Assembly (NCBI RefSeq): GCF_019249295.1
Contig: NZ_JAESDH010000011.1
Coordinates: 62,001 to 126,000 of the forward strand
DNA length: 64,000 nucleotides
Direction: 5' to 3'
DNA from: Alteromonas antoniana
GTDB lineage: Bacteria > Pseudomonadota > Gammaproteobacteria > Enterobacterales > Alteromonadaceae
The translations under genes were made by a program, and so were the position numbers. Shown one piece after another: positions 53,969 through 63,668 of this stretch (position 1 is its first letter; each line of letters begins with the position of its first letter). The notes beneath the pieces are model-generated. The model ran no database searches and was not told the DNA's origin. It saw only the letters and a list, made by a program, of their open reading frames with translations.

Positions 53969-55028
53969 AGATAGACACTCCTTTTTTCAAAGTGTTAATA
54001 ATTTCATGTTTCAATGTATTTACGGGCACCTGCATTGAAATGCAATGCAGGCTGCCAAACTGCCTGACTAATACAGAGCAGTCTATGGGTTCGACAATGT
54101 GATCGGGGTAAGCGTTCTTAATAATTTCAATTGCCTCATCATCTTCTGGCTGTCCGTATACCGGTACCAATACCGCGCGGTTACAAATCAGGAAGTTCGC
54201 GTACGACGCGGGTAACCGTTCACCCTCATCATTTTTCATATCAGGAAGCGGCAGACGAAACTGCTGGTGGTCGGGTAAACGCGCGTGACATTCTTCGCAA
54301 AGCGCGGCTAACCCTTTGTAATGGCTGTCTTGCGGGCGGTTATCCGCTGCCTGAATGACCAGACCATTATTGGGAGTAAACCGAACCAGCGTGTCTATGT
54401 GTCCGTCGGTGTCATCCCCTTCAAGATGGCCATGCTGGAACACGATGACTTCGCGACACCCAAGCATCTCTTTAAACGTGCGCTCGTAATCTTCCAGCGA
54501 CATAGCGTTATTTCGCTTGGGATTAAGCAGACATGACGCTGTCGAAAGTAAGCGACCCTGAGCATCAATTTCCAGAGCGCCGCCTTCTGCTACTACCGGA
54601 CTACTCACCAGCGGCGACTGACACATTCCGGCCAGATAGCGTTGGTTGGCCTGATTGTCTTCGCTGGCATCAAACTTTTGTCCCCACCCGTTGAAGGAAA
54701 ACTCCACCGGGGTACACACCGCGTCGTCTGAGTCGGGGCTGCCACAGGTTAAAAAGCCATAATCCCGCATCCAGGTATCATTGTAGCGAGCAGGCACGAT
54801 AAGAACGCTGGCATTGGCCGATAATCTGGACTGAACATCCTGCACATCGTCTGGCGCGCACAGTAAGATGACACCCGCATGATAGCGATTCACGGCCGCA
54901 ATCACGTCGAGGTATGTCTGTCTGGCCTCTTCCAGCCAGGGGGCCCAATCGGTAGCGGCGTGCGGCCATGCAAGTATGACGGCATCCACGGAAGCCCATT
55001 CAGGGATAAGTGTGCGGGGTGATTGCAT
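53949..55028 (-). CDS. aguA: Agmatine deiminase
   Basis: The 359-residue protein begins MQSPRTLIPEWASVDAVILA and has the guanidine-modifying-enzyme motifs WMRDYGFL, EGDDTDGHIDTLVRF and, near the C-terminus, GSLHCISMQ with the catalytic Cys. It converts agmatine to N-carbamoylputrescine. I use the ATG at 55028; the ATG at 55040 adds four residues. aguB follows with a 20-base overlap. Confidence 0.93.
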   Translation of the reverse strand: MQSPRTLIPEWASVDAVILAWPHAATDWAPWLEEARQTYLDVIAAVNRYHAGVILLCAPDDVQDVQSRLSANASVLIVPARYNDTWMRDYGFLTCGSPDSDDAVCTPVEFSFNGWGQKFDASEDNQANQRYLAGMCQSPLVSSPVVAEGGALEIDAQGRLLSTASCLLNPKRNNAMSLEDYERTFKEMLGCREVIVFQHGHLEGDDTDGHIDTLVRFTPNNGLVIQAADNRPQDSHYKGLAALCEECHARLPDHQQFRLPLPDMKNDEGERLPASYANFLICNRAVLVPVYGQPEDDEAIEIIKNAYPDHIVEPIDCSVLVRQFGSLHCISMQVPVNTLKHEIINTLKKGVSIYATNHA

Positions 55029-55121
55029 TATTACTCTCATTCAATCTTGATGGCGCACAGTATAGCGGGCCTGAACGGGCACACCAATGAAACTGTTAGG
55101 TGATTAGCGAAAATTTTTGCT

Positions 55122-55829
55122 TTATTTCAACAGTCTGCCGCCGTCCAGATGCAGCGTTTGGCCGGTCATATACTCGCTGCTGAGCAGGTAATTAACCGCC
55201 TTTACCGCTTCAGCGGCACCCGGAACCGTTTCAAGTAATGATTTGTTTATCGCTTTTTGGCGATAAGCATCACTGTCTCCTTCATTAAACATGAGTAGCG
55301 CAGGCGCAATGCTGTTAACTTTCACTTTAGGGGCAAGCTTCTTGGCAAAAGAAAGGGTGAGGTTGTGTAACGCGGCTTTGCTTGCCGCGTAAGCAATATG
55401 TTTGTCGCTGCCGGTATCCTGAACGTAATCGGTCATGTGAATAATATCTGCCGGCCCCGGCTGTTTGGTAAGCAGACCAGACAATGCCAGGTTCATTCGA
55501 TAAGGTGCAACAGCATGCACCTGCATCATACGAGTCATCAACTGCTGATAATCTGTGTGTTCAGATTCAGACTCCCAGTCCGAGGCATTATGTATGATTG
55601 CGCGTAACGCTGGCGACACACTCAGAATTTGATCGATCGCTCGATCAATACCCTGTGGAGTGCTAAAATCCGCCTGAATTGTCGTCGCCCCGGTGGCTTC
55701 TAGCTCTTCGACTGCAGGCTTTGGTGTTCTGTAGGTAATAATCACAGGGACAGACTGAGAGAGCAGGTCTTTTGCGATTGCCAGACCAAGGCGCTGACTG
55801 GCGCCAGTGATTAGAACGGGTATATCCAA
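55122..55829 (-). CDS. folM: Dihydromonapterin/dihydrofolate reductase FolM
   Basis: The 235-residue short-chain dehydrogenase has the NADPH motif VLITGASQRLGLAIAKDL, IIHNASDWESE, and the YxxxK pair in AYAASKAALHNLTLSFA. The overall sequence matches FolM, which makes tetrahydromonapterin. It is divergent from folE with 165 bases between the starts, linking pterin steps. Tetrahydromonapterin is the usual cofactor of phenylalanine hydroxylase. Confidence 0.9.
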   Translation of the reverse strand: MDIPVLITGASQRLGLAIAKDLLSQSVPVIITYRTPKPAVEELEATGATTIQADFSTPQGIDRAIDQILSVSPALRAIIHNASDWESESEHTDYQQLMTRMMQVHAVAPYRMNLALSGLLTKQPGPADIIHMTDYVQDTGSDKHIAYAASKAALHNLTLSFAKKLAPKVKVNSIAPALLMFNEGDSDAYRQKAINKSLLETVPGAAEAVKAVNYLLSSEYMTGQTLHLDGGRLLK

Positions 55830-55994
55830 CGGCTGTTCTCCGGTACGAAATGCGAACTTGTAATTACGAGCATGACATATAACAAGTTTGCTGGTGAAAA
55901 ATTAAAATTATGTCATATAGTTATCTGTGACTAATCCTGCCATTGTCGTTAAAACGTATAGGTTGGAGAAGTAAAACAAATACGGAAAAGGTCA

Positions 55995-56684
55995 ATGTTA
56001 GCAAAAGAAGCGGTAATAGTGCGTGACGCGCTGGACCCATCAATATCTAAAGAAGCCCGCAAGGTTCGCGACGCATTATTAGCGAAGGGTCTTGAGACGC
56101 CGATGGTGGAAACCGGCCTGACCAACGAGCAGAAGCGGGAGCGCATTGAAACGGCAATGCGTGATGTCATGGATACGCTGGGATTAGACTTAACCGATGA
56201 CAGCCTGACAGATACACCAGCCCGCATTGCCAAGATGTACGTGAATGAGATTTTCTCGGGGCTCGACTATCGTCACTTTCCGAAAATCACACAAATTCAG
56301 AATAAAATGCAGATCTTTGAGCCGGTTCAGGTCTCTGACATCAGCCTGACGTCTACGTGCGAGCATCACTTTGTCACTATTGATGGCGTGGCTGATATTG
56401 CTTATATCCCGAAAGATACAGTGATTGGGCTTTCCAAGCTTAACCGACTGGTTGGCTTTTTTGCGCAGCGTCCGCAGGTTCAGGAGCGTCTGACGCAGCA
56501 GGTATTGGTAGCGATTCAGACACTGGCGGGCACCGAAGACGTTGCAGTATCGATTAATGCTACACATTATTGCGTGAAAGCACGTGGTATACGCGATACC
56601 AGTTCATATACCCGTACTTCTGCTTTGGGCGGTCAGTTCCTGATCGACAAAGATTTACGCCGCGAGTTCTTCTATAAATCCTGA
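55995..56684 (+). CDS. folE: GTP cyclohydrolase I
   Basis: The 229-residue protein has [26 protein letters not shown] residues, [13 protein letters not shown] with the zinc-binding Cys and His, [10 protein letters not shown] and [11 protein letters not shown]. It makes dihydroneopterin triphosphate for folate and monapterin. The ATG at 55995 matches the family start (LSKEA-type residues), with AAAAGG just upstream. It is divergent from folM. Confidence 0.94.
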   Translation: MLAKEAVIVRDALDPSISKEARKVRDALLAKGLETPMVETGLTNEQKRERIETAMRDVMDTLGLDLTDDSLTDTPARIAKMYVNEIFSGLDYRHFPKITQIQNKMQIFEPVQVSDISLTSTCEHHFVTIDGVADIAYIPKDTVIGLSKLNRLVGFFAQRPQVQERLTQQVLVAIQTLAGTEDVAVSINATHYCVKARGIRDTSSYTRTSALGGQFLIDKDLRREFFYKS

Positions 56685-56834
56685 TCAATGCCGGGCGGGC
56701 GCACATACGTGTTACCGTTACTTGTTTCACGTCGTGTCGCTCACGCCCGAACAGCATTCATGTCATGCGGGAAAGTGATTTTTCAGTGTACCAATACGCT
56801 ATTGTCAGCCAACTGATGCTGGCAGCAAATACGG

Positions 56835-57044
56835 CTACCTTGGGGGGAGATCCGGCGTCGCAACAGACACTACAAGGTTAATCTGATCGCCAATACCACA
56901 GGCGGGCACCAACTCCAACTGGCTGTGGCAATTAGCGCATGCTGCATACTGCTCCTGATACATATCTTTAATTTCTTCCTGGGCAATGCCGTTCACATGG
57001 CCGCACTGAGGGCAAAGATATTCAAGATGATTCGTCGATGTCAT
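56835..57044 (-). CDS. Small CPXCG-type zinc-ribbon protein
   Basis: The 69-residue product has CPQCGHVNGIAQEEI and CANCH, a four-cysteine zinc ribbon, then CGIGDQINLVVSV. The start at 57044 (MTSTNHLEY) has AAGGACACC upstream. Proteins of this kind are usually of unknown function. It is a single gene convergent with folE. Confidence 0.6.
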   Translation of the reverse strand: MTSTNHLEYLCPQCGHVNGIAQEEIKDMYQEQYAACANCHSQLELVPACGIGDQINLVVSVATPDLPPR

Positions 57045-57460
57045 TCGGTGTCCTTGAAGAGGCAGTGAGCGAGGTATGTCCGTATCCTCGCTGATAAGTA
57101 ATAAAAATATTCCGAAACTGTGTAAGCTCGAATCGGCAATGCGTTTAAGGTGACTTTGCACCCGTCGACACACCCCGTTGCCTTTGTGTGAAGTATAGTC
57201 GGCAGAAAAAGAAATGCCCTACAATTAAAGTACGAATTTTGAGCGCTTTATAATTGGCAATAATGCTTCAATCAAAATGAAGGTCGTGCAGTTAGACTTC
57301 ACAGAGGTTCCTCGCAGCGACGTGCTTGCTAATTCAAAAGGTTACGTGAGTTAACGACGGAAAGTTCGCTTCATCGGCACGATAAATTAAAAAAATTTCA
57401 TCGTTGAGAAAAAGGCGCTGTCTGATTAGGAGCGGATGAGCTAGTGCGGTGTTCAGAGAG
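57045..57460. other. Gene-free region
   Basis: No supportable gene. An AGCGAGG/CCTCGCT inverted repeat near 57064-57088 lies just upstream of the zinc-ribbon gene start and may be regulatory. Confidence 0.35.
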
Positions 57461-57504
57461 AAAAAAGGGTACTACCGGGACACCCAGATTTATTGGTAGC
57501 ACCC
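57461..57504 (-). terminator. Terminator of the amylosucrase gene
   Basis: On the minus strand GGGTGCTACC pairs with GGTAGTACCC (one G-U) around a loop of about 18 bases and is followed by TTTTTT, starting 48 bases after the amylosucrase stop. Confidence 0.82.
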
Positions 57505-57552
57505 TAAGAAAGGGGAAGCAGAATGTCCGTTACCGGACGTCTGAGTGGTGGC

Positions 57553-59502
57553 TCATACCGCCCACCATGCTTGCTGGAAGGGTTGCAGCGTAATGATGTC
57601 CTCGCTGCCCCTGAGTGAGGCACCTGTCAGTAAGTCATTACAAGGCTGGTGACCTACCGCGTTCAGAATGTCACCGCTTATCTGTTGCACAAACTCACTG
57701 AAATTCGCGGTAACCAGCAATTTTTCACCGTTGTCATTTACCCGCACAAAAGCGAAGCAATGCACATTGCCGGTATCAAGGATGTAAGTTCGGGCGCGGC
57801 CAAAAACGGCGTGAGATTTACGGATCGACAGCATAGTTCGCAGCCCGTTAAATACCGCTCTCTGGCTTTTTTCTTTCAGGCTCAGGTTGGTATCCGTGTC
57901 AGCAAGCGCCATGGCAATTTCATCGTCTGTTACCGCAATGCGATTTACCCAGCGATCGTCATGACGTTTGGCATCGTCATCCAGATAGCTGTAATCGTTC
58001 AACAGTGCCAGTTCATCACTGGAGTAAATCAGCGGGATCCCACCGATGCTAAAGGTAATTCCGTAAAGCAGCAGCATACGCTTGATTGCCTCATCGACAC
58101 CTTTTGTGTCGCCCGCCTCAAGCGCGCCTTCCAGCCCACATAGTGATGCCAGTGAACCGCAGACTCGGCAATCACCGTTAGACGGGTTTTCTGCAAACGG
58201 TACGCCGTTGGCGAAGCTGCCGTCAAAACGACCGGTAAAAAACTGATTCAGGAAATAACGGTGATCGTAAGGATTAATTCCCAGGTCCTGTGCAACCGCA
58301 TCATCAAAGGTCCAGCCAATATCATCATGACAGCGTACGTAGTTCACCCATGTACAGTCATCCGCAATGGCGAAGCTTTTTTGCATAGAGCGGGTGAGTA
58401 GCCGGGTTTTTCGTGTGGCCAGGCTGTTCCACAGCAGGGCCATCAGTAGCGGGTTATATGACAGCTGACATTCGTCTTTACGAATGTACTTCACGACCTC
58501 ATCAGGATGCACAATGGCTTCAGATTTAAACACTACCGCAGGCGCAACGATTTGCAGACAACTGTTAAATGCCTGAATCAGCGTATGGGCTTTGGGCTGA
58601 TTTTCGCAGTTTGTGCCCATTTCTTTCCAGATAAAAGCAAGAGCATCCAGACGCAGTGCCGCGCAACCAATGTTGGCCAGAAACAGCATTTCCGATGTGA
58701 TGGCATTAAACACTTCCGGGTTACTGTAGTTCAAATCCCACTGAAAACTGTTAAATGTGGTCCAGACCCATTTATCCAGCGTCTCATTGTGGGTAAAACT
58801 GCCACGCCGTACCTGAGGGAATATCTCGCGCAACGTGTGCTCGTATTGGTCAGGCACAGTGCGGTCGTCAAACAGGTAATAGTAATTCTGATAACGTTTA
58901 TCACCGGTCAGCGCTGCTTTTGCCCACGCATGTTCATCTGATGTGTGATTAAAAACGAAATCCAGCACCAGGTTAATTCCTGCATTCTGCAATTCGGCGG
59001 CAAGCTCGCGCAAATCTTTCATGTTGCCCAGTGCAGGATTTACCTTTCGGTAATCCGACACAGCGTAGCCCCCGTCGCTGTCGCCTTCAGGGGACGCATA
59101 AAGCGGCATCAGGTGAAGATAGGTAATACCCAGCGACTGATAGTAAGGAATTTTAGTAATAAGATCGCGAAGGGTCGGACCCATCAGATCAACGTAGCAC
59201 GCCATGCCGACCTGCTTTTCATCCTTATACCAGTCGCCTTCAGCAAGTCGCTGTGTATCCAGCTTTTTCATGGCCGGCTTTCGTGCTTTCATGCCTTCAA
59301 GCAAAACTTCAACAAGCTGGTGGAGGTGCCAGTGACAATCGTACTGATGACCATATACTTCGGTGTAGCGCGTAAACAGCGCCTCGAAATGCGTAGTCAG
59401 CCGATTCAGAAACAGCGCCGCGTCTTTTTTTGAAAGCACACTGAAATCCAGCGTGTCGACAATTCGAGCCAGGCATTGCTGACTATCTGCTGCATAATTC
59501 AT
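57553..59502 (-). CDS. Amylosucrase (GH13)
   Basis: The 649-residue protein is a GH13 enzyme of amylosucrase type: YLHLMPLYASPEGDSDGGYAV-type loop 1, NLVLDFVFNHTSDEHAWA, nucleophile ALRLDALAF (Asp about 285), acid/base FKSEAIVHP (Glu about 327) and YVRCHDDIGWTF with the third Asp. The long N-terminal helical domain is typical. It splits sucrose and builds alpha-1,4-glucan, releasing fructose. The start at 59502 has GGAG 7 bases upstream; the ATG at 59532 lacks one. It is divergent from the transporter and kinase genes, forming a sucrose-use locus. Confidence 0.9.
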   Translation of the reverse strand: MNYAADSQQCLARIVDTLDFSVLSKKDAALFLNRLTTHFEALFTRYTEVYGHQYDCHWHLHQLVEVLLEGMKARKPAMKKLDTQRLAEGDWYKDEKQVGMACYVDLMGPTLRDLITKIPYYQSLGITYLHLMPLYASPEGDSDGGYAVSDYRKVNPALGNMKDLRELAAELQNAGINLVLDFVFNHTSDEHAWAKAALTGDKRYQNYYYLFDDRTVPDQYEHTLREIFPQVRRGSFTHNETLDKWVWTTFNSFQWDLNYSNPEVFNAITSEMLFLANIGCAALRLDALAFIWKEMGTNCENQPKAHTLIQAFNSCLQIVAPAVVFKSEAIVHPDEVVKYIRKDECQLSYNPLLMALLWNSLATRKTRLLTRSMQKSFAIADDCTWVNYVRCHDDIGWTFDDAVAQDLGINPYDHRYFLNQFFTGRFDGSFANGVPFAENPSNGDCRVCGSLASLCGLEGALEAGDTKGVDEAIKRMLLLYGITFSIGGIPLIYSSDELALLNDYSYLDDDAKRHDDRWVNRIAVTDDEIAMALADTDTNLSLKEKSQRAVFNGLRTMLSIRKSHAVFGRARTYILDTGNVHCFAFVRVNDNGEKLLVTANFSEFVQQISGDILNAVGHQPCNDLLTGASLRGSEDIITLQPFQQAWWAV

Positions 59503-59607
59503 ATATCGCTCCACATGCCGTTGCGGCATCACCTGCTGTAGTGAATCAGTTTATCTGTCAGACGAAATAAACTGGTTTACACTATTTTTCAATTCTGTTA
59601 ATTTTTT

Positions 59608-59628
59608 AATCTTAAACGATTAAGTGAT
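59608..59628. promoter_or_regulatory. Candidate LacI-type operator in the sucrose locus
   Basis: The palindrome CTTAA-ACGA-TTAAG (arms 59611-59615 and 59620-59624), extended by ATC/GAT on both sides with one extra base, has the central CG of LacI-family sites. It lies in the divergent region between amylosucrase and the transporter. No LacI-type gene is in the window. Confidence 0.45.
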
Positions 59629-59830
59629 ATTTTCAAATTAAAATTGCTTCTTATTCGTGGCAGCCTTGATATACGGGGCTTTTAATTCGATTTTTCGGTG
59701 GTGAAGACGCAGGAATAATGCATTAAGGCACGGGTCTGTCTTGTTAATAATGTGTTATGTGTCACATTGAGAATGAGCGCAGGTGATGCCGAGGATGTCC
59801 GGCTCGCCGGTAAAGAGGATACAACTCGTT

Positions 59831-61105
59831 ATGACAGGTAATACCAAAAATAGTCAGGTGATTCGCTGGCTGACTTATCTGATGTTCATGATGTTTGCGA
59901 TGACGTCAGATTCCGTTGGTGAAATCATCAAGGAAGTGAAAATCGCGTTTTCCGTCACGAATGCTCAGGCCAGCCTGATGCACTCGCTTCCTATGTTAGG
60001 AATTGCGTTATCAGGACTATTCTTAGGCTTTCTTGCTGATAAGCTTGGCAGAAAACCCACCATTATTATTGGCCTGGCCGTGTTTGGTATCGCCTGCTAC
60101 AGCTTTATGATTGCCAACGACTTTGTCTTTATCGTCAGTCTGATGACCTTATCCGGTATTGCCGTCGGTATATTTAAAACCGGCGCACTGGCGCTGATTG
60201 GCGATATTTCTACTTCCACGCGCCAGCATACGTCTACCATGAACGGTGCCGAGGCCTTTTTTGGTGTCGGGGCCATTATCGGACCTTTGCTGGTTGCTTA
60301 CCTGATCCATCAAGGCGTTGCCTGGCAGTGGCTTTACGTGATTGCCGGCGGGGTTTGCACCCTGTTGATTGTGGTAGCGCTGCTGGTGCGCTATCCAAGC
60401 TATGTCAGAACCCATCGCAGCGAAGCCGAACAGGTGTCGGTAAAACAAAGCCTGGCTCTGGTGAAAAACCCTTATGCGTTTGGCTTTTCCATGGGCGCAT
60501 TTCTGTATGTGGCGGCAGAAAGTGCGATTTATGTATGGATGCCGAGTTATTTGATTTGTGACGCCATGTCGGTACAAGCGACCTACGAGTGCTATTCAGA
60601 CGGCATGGCGCGGACGCTGGCAATTTACTCAGTGACCGCCTTTTTTGTTTTGCGCGCTGCGGGCAGGTTTGTGGGTATCTGGATGATGTCACATTTTAAC
60701 TGGGCGCTGGTACTCATGGTATTCAGTGGGGCAATCGTGCTGTGTTTTGGCTTTGGCCTGGCTGGCGGAAAGCAGGTGGCACTTTACTTATTCCCACTTT
60801 CAGGCATTTTCATGTCGGTGATTTATCCTACGTTTAATTCTAAAGGTATTAGTTGCTTTCCAAAGCATCAGCACGGCAGCGTTGCTGGCGTGATCCTGTT
60901 CTTCACTGCAGCCGGTGCCGCAGCAGGACCTTTGATCATGGGAATTGTCAGTGACAGTATGGGCGGTGATGCCAAGTATGGCTTTATCGTCGCCACCGGC
61001 TTTGCTTCCCTGTTATTCATCGGACTGGTGTATAACTATCTGAAAAATCCAACCCAGAAACGACTGACCGAGATTGAGGCATCAGAATATGGCGCTAACG
61101 GATAA
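59831..61105 (+). CDS. MFS sugar transporter (probably sucrose)
   Basis: The 424-residue protein has about 12 helices and the MFS motif FLGFLADKLGRKPTIII between helices 2 and 3. No substrate residue is diagnostic. Context (amylosucrase divergent, sugar kinase overlapping) makes sucrose the likely cargo. I prefer the ATG at 59831 (MTGNTKNSQV) with AGGAT 10 bases before it; the ATG at 59783 is possible. It overlaps the kinase gene by 17 bases. Confidence 0.82.
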   Translation: MTGNTKNSQVIRWLTYLMFMMFAMTSDSVGEIIKEVKIAFSVTNAQASLMHSLPMLGIALSGLFLGFLADKLGRKPTIIIGLAVFGIACYSFMIANDFVFIVSLMTLSGIAVGIFKTGALALIGDISTSTRQHTSTMNGAEAFFGVGAIIGPLLVAYLIHQGVAWQWLYVIAGGVCTLLIVVALLVRYPSYVRTHRSEAEQVSVKQSLALVKNPYAFGFSMGAFLYVAAESAIYVWMPSYLICDAMSVQATYECYSDGMARTLAIYSVTAFFVLRAAGRFVGIWMMSHFNWALVLMVFSGAIVLCFGFGLAGGKQVALYLFPLSGIFMSVIYPTFNSKGISCFPKHQHGSVAGVILFFTAAGAAAGPLIMGIVSDSMGGDAKYGFIVATGFASLLFIGLVYNYLKNPTQKRLTEIEASEYGANG

Positions 61106-61982
61106 TTGCTACGCGGTAATAGAGGCCGGTGGCACCAAGTTTAATTGTGCTATCGTCGATGGGCACCGACGTGTTCTTGGTGAACAGCGTATCGCCACCA
61201 CCACTCCCGGTGAGACGCTGGCCCAGTGTGTGGATTTTTTTGCTGCGCAGCGGCAGCAGGGGCACCACTTTGCGCGTCTTGGCATTGCGAGTTTTGGTCC
61301 TTTGGATTTACACCCGGCCTCAAAGACATTCGGGTTTATTACGCAAACTCCCAAACCATTCTGGTCGAACACGCCGCTGGCCAGTCACTTTGAGGAAGCA
61401 CTTGGCGTAGACGTAAAAATTGATACCGACGTAAATGCTGCTGCGCTTGCTGAGTACCGTTGGGGCGCTGCGCAAGGGACGCAGGTTTCTGTCTATGTCA
61501 CAGTGGGAACCGGGGTTGGCGGTGGTCTGGTGATCAACGGCAAGCCTGTGCATGGTGCTGTGCATCCGGAGATGGGCCATATGTTGGTAACGCCGCCGCA
61601 GGGGCAGACCGGGGTCTGCCCGTTCCACGAGAACTGCGTGGAAGGGCTGGCATCAGGTACCGCTTTAGGCAAAATCTGGGGCCAACCTTCGGATACTTTC
61701 GGGAGTGATCACCCTGCCTGGGATGGGCTGGCCGATGTGCTTGCCCAGTTCAGCCATAATATTCTGGTCACGCTCAGTGCAGAAAAGATCGTGTTCGGCG
61801 GCGGGGTAATGCAAACGCCAGGACTCATCGAGCGTATCGTGAAACGCACAAATGACTATTTGAAAGACTATGTGGTATTTCCTGACGGTGTTGCAGTAGA
61901 CAACATTCTGGTGCTGCCTGGTCTGGAGGGGCGGACAGGGTTGTTTGGGGCGCTTGCGCTGCTGGATGAGACCGGCGCCTGA
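61089..61982 (+). CDS. ROK-family sugar kinase (probably fructokinase)
   Basis: The 297-residue protein has the ROK phosphate motif AVIEAGGTKFNCAIVDG, DTDVNAAALAEYRWG, TVGTGVGGGLVINGK and the zinc signature CPFHENCVEGLASG. ROK fructokinases share these features. GAGG precedes the ATG at 61089 inside the transporter gene. With amylosucrase releasing fructose, this kinase would phosphorylate it for glycolysis. Confidence 0.85.
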   Translation: MALTDNCYAVIEAGGTKFNCAIVDGHRRVLGEQRIATTTPGETLAQCVDFFAAQRQQGHHFARLGIASFGPLDLHPASKTFGFITQTPKPFWSNTPLASHFEEALGVDVKIDTDVNAAALAEYRWGAAQGTQVSVYVTVGTGVGGGLVINGKPVHGAVHPEMGHMLVTPPQGQTGVCPFHENCVEGLASGTALGKIWGQPSDTFGSDHPAWDGLADVLAQFSHNILVTLSAEKIVFGGGVMQTPGLIERIVKRTNDYLKDYVVFPDGVAVDNILVLPGLEGRTGLFGALALLDETGA

Positions 61983-62009
61983 TCGCTTATTCTTCGCTAA
62001 GCGCAGAAA

Positions 62010-62032
62010 CGCGCCAGCGCAGTTGCTGGCGT
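62010..62032. terminator. Hairpin between convergent genes
   Basis: CGCCAGC/GCTGGCG (62012-62031) with a 6-base loop lies between the kinase stop and the VOC gene stop. It lacks a T-tract on either strand. Confidence 0.4.
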
Positions 62033-62040
62033 GCAACTTA

Positions 62041-62430
62041 CTAACGCATCTCGTACAGTTCCAGCGGTAAGTCATCCGGATCGGCAAAAAATGTAAAGCG
62101 TTTGCCGGTGTACTCGTCCACTCTGACAGGCTCGCATTCGATAGCGTGAGAATGCAGTGAGGCGATGGCAGCATCCAGATCATTGACGTTGAAAGCCAGG
62201 TGACGCAGACCTTGCGCTTCAGGACGGGAAGGTCTTTTCGGCGCGTCAGGGAACGAAAACAGCTCAATTTGGGTGCCGTCAGGCAGTCCCAGGTCACATT
62301 TATATGACTGCCGCGCTTCGCGATAGTTTTCGGCTATGACTGTGAAACCCAGCACCTCAGTATAAAACTGCCTGGATTTAGGGTAGTCGCTGCAAATGAT
62401 CGCCACATGGTGAATGCCGTTAATATTCAT
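62041..62430 (-). CDS. VOC-family protein (YaeR/GloA2-like)
   Basis: The 129-residue product begins MNINGIHHVAIICSDYPKSR and has LRHLAFNVNDLDAAI and FADPDDLPLELYE, matching YaeR/GloA2-type single-domain glyoxalase-like proteins. His7 or His8, Glu56-type and later His/Glu residues would bind a metal. The true substrate is unknown. Its ATG directly follows the stop of the aldo/keto reductase gene (TAAATG), so the two form an operon. Confidence 0.87.
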   Translation of the reverse strand: MNINGIHHVAIICSDYPKSRQFYTEVLGFTVIAENYREARQSYKCDLGLPDGTQIELFSFPDAPKRPSRPEAQGLRHLAFNVNDLDAAIASLHSHAIECEPVRVDEYTGKRFTFFADPDDLPLELYEMR

Positions 62431-63384
62431 TTACGGAACTTCCTGTCCGCGAGCGGCTTCCAGTAGAGCGTACCAGTGTTCGCGAGACAGAGAGACATCG
62501 CAGGCTTTGGCGCACGCGTCTATCCGTGACGGATTGGTGGTTCCAATAACGGGTTGGATATTGGCAGGATGGCGCATCAGCCAGCCCAGCACAATAGCCT
62601 CAGATGTTGTCTGATACTCGGCTGCAAGGGTCGAAACCAGCGCCGCCACAGCCTTGTCGTTGTCGTGCTGGAACTGCCCACCGCTAAAACGGCCCTGAGC
62701 CAGGCTGCCCCACGCCTGTAGCTGGATATTATTGTGCATACAGTATTCCAGCGTGCCGGGCGCAAAGCCCATCGAGCGGTTTTCCATGCTGCCGGTTGTC
62801 ATGCCGTCTTCCACCCAGTCCCGGAACGCCAGGCTCATTTCTATCTGATTTGCCACCACCGGCATATCCAGAGCGTGTTGCAAATAAGCAATCTGGTGTC
62901 CGTGCATGTTGGACACGCCGACCTGCTTTATTTTTCCATCTTGCTTTAGCGCAGACAACGCTTCACAGACCTCATCTACTTCCATTAATGGATCCGGGCG
63001 ATGGAGCAAAAGAATATCCAGGTAGTCGGTATGCAGGCGGGACAGGCTGTTTTCGACGGAGGACGTAATCCATTGTTTGGAAAAGTCGTATCTCTTGGGG
63101 CCGTGCTCGTCTTCAAACCGTATCGCGCACTTTGATTGTAAAATCATTTTTTCGCGAAGTGCCGGAGCTTCTTTGAGTGCCGCACCAAATACGGTCTCGG
63201 CCTTTCCAAAGGTATAAATATCAGCGTGGTCGAATACCGTGATATTGTTTTCCAGCGCTGAATCGATGACTGTTCTTGCCTGCGTTACATGTTCAGAAGT
63301 GGGAGGTGATTGATCCCAGTCACCGCCAAGGCCCATACAGCCATATACCAGCCTGCTGGCGGACGGAAACAATGCGTTCATCAT
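62431..63384 (-). CDS. Aldo/keto reductase
   Basis: The 317-residue protein has the AKR tetrad in DHADIYTFGKAE (Asp, Tyr), QSKCAI (Lys) and DILLLHRPDPLMEVDEV (His), with a YdhF-like C-terminal half (VVANQIEMSLAF, VIGTTNPSRIDA). It reduces carbonyls with NADPH. AAGG precedes the first ATG. The VOC gene follows immediately. Confidence 0.9.
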   Translation of the reverse strand: MMNALFPSASRLVYGCMGLGGDWDQSPPTSEHVTQARTVIDSALENNITVFDHADIYTFGKAETVFGAALKEAPALREKMILQSKCAIRFEDEHGPKRYDFSKQWITSSVENSLSRLHTDYLDILLLHRPDPLMEVDEVCEALSALKQDGKIKQVGVSNMHGHQIAYLQHALDMPVVANQIEMSLAFRDWVEDGMTTGSMENRSMGFAPGTLEYCMHNNIQLQAWGSLAQGRFSGGQFQHDNDKAVAALVSTLAAEYQTTSEAIVLGWLMRHPANIQPVIGTTNPSRIDACAKACDVSLSREHWYALLEAARGQEVP

Positions 63385-63469
63385 GCGAAATTACCTTTTT
63401 ATGTTTTATTATTTCAACTTTGCGATGTAGCGTAGCATGAAGGCATTGGGTTAGGAAAAGTATGTAATT

Positions 63470-63518
63470 CCCATCCGTAACTGTGCGCGTTAAGTGAGCA
63501 CACACTGTTACGGATGGG
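63470..63518. repeat. 12-bp perfect inverted repeat with inner stem
   Basis: CCCATCCGTAAC (63470-63481) and its exact complement GTTACGGATGGG (63507-63518) enclose a 25-base loop, in which TGTGC and GCACA add a second short stem. It lies 86-134 bases before the aldo/keto reductase start, in the divergent region with the cupin gene. There is no T-tract. It could be an operator, a cruciform-type element or a repeat-family unit. Confidence 0.6.
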
Positions 63519-63668
63519 TATAAGAGACTGATACAGAATGGTTCCTCGGGAGTATGTGTATCATGTTTATACAAATTCGTATTCGTTACCACAGCCAGGC
63601 TATTGCGCTTTTATTAGCCACCACATGCCATAGACGCTGTAAAAAGACAAAAAGAAGCAGGTAAGTCG

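Noticed and set aside
55830..55994. Folate- or pterin-sensing riboswitch between folM and folE
   Set aside because: The region is short and AT-rich, and I see no conserved core of the tetrahydrofolate classes.
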